Below are positions 6,746 to 8,503 of a stretch of DNA of 8,503 nt, piece after piece. Source of the stretch: Acidobacteriota bacterium (lineage in GTDB: Bacteria > Acidobacteriota > Thermoanaerobaculia > Gp7-AA8); the NCBI GenBank assembly GCA_003222375.1, contig QHVX01000156.1, forward strand, positions 17,381-25,883. Direction: 5' to 3'. A program made the position numbers and the translations under genes. Numbering within the stretch: the first letter of the stretch is position 1; every line of letters starts with the position of its first letter. The notes under the pieces are model-generated. The model saw nothing but the letters and a program-made list of their open reading frames with translations. It ran no database searches and was not told the origin of the DNA.

Positions 6746-6841
6746 TTTTTCGTCGAGGGTAACAATTCCCTCCGCTCCGCCACTCCTTTTCATCACGACA
6801 ATCGTCCACTTGTCGACATGTCGGATTGAACAGGAGGCCCG
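6746..6841. other. Intergenic gap between the fusion gene and the NHL-repeat gene
   Basis: This 96-base spacer carries a T run right after the stop codon and a weak 5-base stem (gaggg 6755-6759 with ccctc 6768-6772) with no T tract behind it, so a terminator cannot be claimed. The only clear signal is the Shine-Dalgarno sequence at its right end. A promoter for the secreted protein is likely here but I cannot place it. Confidence 0.6.
6832..6837 (+). promoter_or_regulatory. Strong Shine-Dalgarno sequence that fixes a GTG start
   Basis: The sequence aggagg ends 4 bases before GTG 6842. It is the only perfect Shine-Dalgarno in front of any gene in the window. It identifies the GTG as the start, with a basic, hydrophobic signal peptide following directly. 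Confidence 0.85.
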
Positions 6842-8503
6842 GTGCGCCGCTCTCTCTTCTTCGCTTTACTGTTTCTCAACTCTCCGTTAGGAGCGCAGCT
6901 CGTTCAGGAAGTCATCCCACGCCAGGCTGCAATCGGCGCGCGAGCAATTGCAATCGGATCTGGTCTCGATCAGGGCAGCCTTGTTGTGAATTTTCCAACG
7001 GCCGACGGCAGCACGGTTCCGGCGAGCATCGTCGGTCGCTCCGCATCCCTCATCGAATTTCAGATCCCTCAGGAAGCCGTATCCGGCAACGTCGGCGTTC
7101 TCGTGAACAATGCTTCGATCGCTCAACTGCCATTTACGGTTGCGCCAGCGGCTGCCTGGACAAAGGTTGCGACGCTGACGCTGTCGAGCAATGCGTTGAA
7201 AGGGCCTTCGGGAGTGGCGATCATGCTTCCAACAGGCGTGCTTGCCGTTGCCGATCGCGGCAATCATCAGGTGAAACTTGTCAGTCCCGACGGCACGGTC
7301 ACAACGCTCGCGGGAAACGGCAAGCCCGGCTTCGTCGATGGAGCAGCGGCACAATTCAAAGAACCCACGGCGCTGGCGTACGATCCTGCGACAGAGACGT
7401 TCTACGTCGCGGACGGCGGAAACAACGCGATCAGGCGTCTCACCACAAGCGGCGTGGTCTCGACGGTCGCTGAGGGATTCAAGCAACCGGCGGGCATCGC
7501 CATCCGCGAGGGCAATCTATTCGTCGCCGACACCGGGAATGATCGGATTCGTCGCATTGCGCCTGACGGCACGGTCACAACGATCGCAGGAGGTGTGCAT
7601 TCAGGATTTGCTGACGGCCCCGGTGCGCAGGCGTTGTTCAAGTCTCCGCAAGGCATCGCCTTCGCGCCGAACGGCATCCTGTACGTTGCCGACAGCGGGA
7701 ATCACGCCGTCCGAAAGATCGCCAATGGCGCCGTGACCACGGTCGCCGGAACGGGACACGGTGGTTTCCTCGACGGACCGGCGGCGATCGCCGAGTTCAA
7801 GCAACCTTCGGCAGTCGCAGTGGATGCCGCCGGAAATGTGTGGGTGGCCGACACGATGAACAATTCGCTGCGCTTGATCACGACCGGATCGTCGAGCGTT
7901 GTGGTCACGCCAGTGGCAACGCAGTTCAAACAACCCAACGATGTTCTGGTGGAAGGGGCGGCATTCGTCGCCGACACGATGAATGACGCCATTCGCGTCG
8001 TGTATCCGGCTCTGAGTGCAACAGCCATCTACCCGCGGAGCGCGGATCCAAATGGCAGCACGACGGTGCGAGTCTTTGGTGCCGGCTTCGTACCGGGCGC
8101 GATGCGAGTTGTTTTCGGCGGAGTAGCAGCGACGAACGTCACCTATGTCACTTCCAGCGAGTTACGCGTCGCCGCGCCACGGCATCCGATCGGCTTTGTC
8201 GATGTTGTTGTCAGCTCGCCCAACGGTGTCGCGACGCTGCAAAACACGTTTCAGTACGTGCCTCCTTACGTCGCGCTTCGCGTTACTCCAACGTCGCCGA
8301 CGCTTGCGCCGGGCCAGAAACTCCAATTCGCAGCCGCAGGCATCGGTTCGGACAACAGCTCGACCGACATCACGAGCAGCGTTTCCTGGAACAGTTCGCA
8401 GCGAGGCGTTGCGACCATCGACCTGAGTGGACTGGCGACCGGCGTGGGTGCCGGAACAACGTCGATCACCGCTACTTTCCAGAGCCTGACGCAGTCGGCA
8501 ACG
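6842..8503 (+). CDS. Secreted NHL-propeller protein with IPT/TIG and Big_2 domains (3'-truncated)
   Basis: The frame stays open from GTG 6842 to the window end (554 codons, no stop). Residues 1-18 look like a signal peptide (RRSLFFALLFLNSPLGA, likely cleavage after A18). Residues ~24-101 resemble an IPT/TIG domain (AIAIGSGLD ... VSGNVGVLVNNASIAQLPFTV). Residues ~108-390 hold six NHL-type blades, each with VADxGN/MNxxIR: 136 VADRGN, 189 VADGGN, 228 VADTGN, 282 VADSGN, 335 VADTMN and 376 VADTMN, as expected for a six-bladed propeller. Three blades carry the loop AGxGxxGFxDGxxAxFxxP. Residues ~391-474 are a clear IPT/TIG domain (VFGAGFVPGAMRVVFGGVAATNVTYVTSSELRVAAP). From 478 a bacterial Ig-like Big_2 domain starts (LRVTPTSPTLAPGQKLQFAAAG ... 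ATIDLSGLATGVGAGTTSITA). The gene continues past the edge. Binding of a surface ligand or polymer is inferred from the architecture; no catalytic domain is visible. Confidence 0.9.
   Translation, partial: MRRSLFFALLFLNSPLGAQLVQEVIPRQAAIGARAIAIGSGLDQGSLVVNFPTADGSTVPASIVGRSASLIEFQIPQEAVSGNVGVLVNNASIAQLPFTVAPAAAWTKVATLTLSSNALKGPSGVAIMLPTGVLAVADRGNHQVKLVSPDGTVTTLAGNGKPGFVDGAAAQFKEPTALAYDPATETFYVADGGNNAIRRLTTSGVVSTVAEGFKQPAGIAIREGNLFVADTGNDRIRRIAPDGTVTTIAGGVHSGFADGPGAQALFKSPQGIAFAPNGILYVADSGNHAVRKIANGAVTTVAGTGHGGFLDGPAAIAEFKQPSAVAVDAAGNVWVADTMNNSLRLITTGSSSVVVTPVATQFKQPNDVLVEGAAFVADTMNDAIRVVYPALSATAIYPRSADPNGSTTVRVFGAGFVPGAMRVVFGGVAATNVTYVTSSELRVAAPRHPIGFVDVVVSSPNGVATLQNTFQYVPPYVALRVTPTSPTLAPGQKLQFAAAGIGSDNSSTDITSSVSWNSSQRGVATIDLSGLATGVGAGTTSITATFQSLTQSAT
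7247..8002 (+). repeat. Six NHL-type tandem protein repeats (propeller blades)
   Basis: The VAD(x)(G/M)N core recurs at residues 136, 189, 228, 282, 335 and 376 of the secreted protein, with spacings 53, 39, 54, 53 and 41. The shorter blades lack the glycine-rich GFxDG loop. At DNA level only one stretch is exactly conserved: gacggcacggtcacaacg at 7289-7306 and again at 7565-7582. The repeat is therefore old and diverged rather than freshly duplicated. Confidence 0.85.

Noticed and set aside
6755..6772. Possible terminator after the fusion gene
   Set aside because: The stem is only 5 base pairs with an 8-base loop and no T tract follows it.
6766..6790. Possible third copy of the 'tccctcgctccgctcggga' repeat (ttccctccgctccgccactcc)
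   Set aside because: It matches only in part and needs a gap; GC-rich chance similarity is equally likely.
7289..7582. 18-base direct repeat (7289-7306 and 7565-7582) as a mobile-element or recombination site
   Set aside because: It falls at the same position of two NHL blades (residues DGTVTT) in one coding frame, so it is explained by the protein repeat.
1..8503. CRISPR arrays, tRNA/rRNA genes, insertion sequences, phage or defence modules
   Set aside because: No regularly spaced short repeats, cloverleaf-like segments, transposase or integrase motifs were seen. RmuC alone does not make a defence system.

Overview
The window is GC-rich, densely packed bacterial chromosome carrying mostly housekeeping genes. 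It suggests an Acidobacteriota-like soil or environmental bacterium. This rests on the DUF4388 protein, a secreted NHL/IPT/bacterial-Ig protein of a kind frequent in that phylum, and a dispersed-looking 'tcccgagcggagcg' repeat. The assignment is inferred from gene style, not from a marker gene such as rRNA.

Layout, left to right. (1) Positions 1-2595 form a tight plus-strand run: the C-terminal half of a group I cysteine desulfurase (NifS/IscS type, cut by the window edge), a DUF4388 protein, and lgt (prolipoprotein diacylglyceryl transferase). The gaps are 39 and 24 bases, so this looks like one operon. (2) The 3' end of lgt and the 121-base gap after it carry two oppositely oriented copies of a repeat. 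They form a perfect 21-base inverted repeat whose right arm ends 9 bases before the start of aroC (chorismate synthase, 2717-3889). (3) aroC meets a minus-strand ICMT-type membrane methyltransferase (3890-4432) stop to stop with no base between. (4) Fifteen bases beyond that methyltransferase's start codon, a 765-codon plus-strand ORF begins (4448-6745). Its first ~360 residues are a class V PLP-dependent aminotransferase/desulfurase-like enzyme and its last ~400 residues are a full-length RmuC, in one uninterrupted frame. (5) After a 96-base gap with a strong Shine-Dalgarno sequence, a GTG-started gene (6842 to the window end) encodes a secreted protein: signal peptide, IPT/TIG-like domain, six-bladed NHL propeller, second IPT/TIG domain, and the start of a bacterial Ig-like (Big_2) domain.

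How the genes relate: the cysteine desulfurase supplies sulfur for Fe-S clusters and tRNA thiolation, Lgt starts lipoprotein maturation, and AroC makes chorismate. They share no pathway beyond core metabolism and envelope building. I saw no tRNA, rRNA, CRISPR array, transposase, phage gene or defence island. The two most unusual items are the in-frame aminotransferase-RmuC fusion, which creates a membrane-topology conflict, and the inverted repeat that encodes the Lgt tail and abuts the aroC start. No wholly new multi-gene system is evident.
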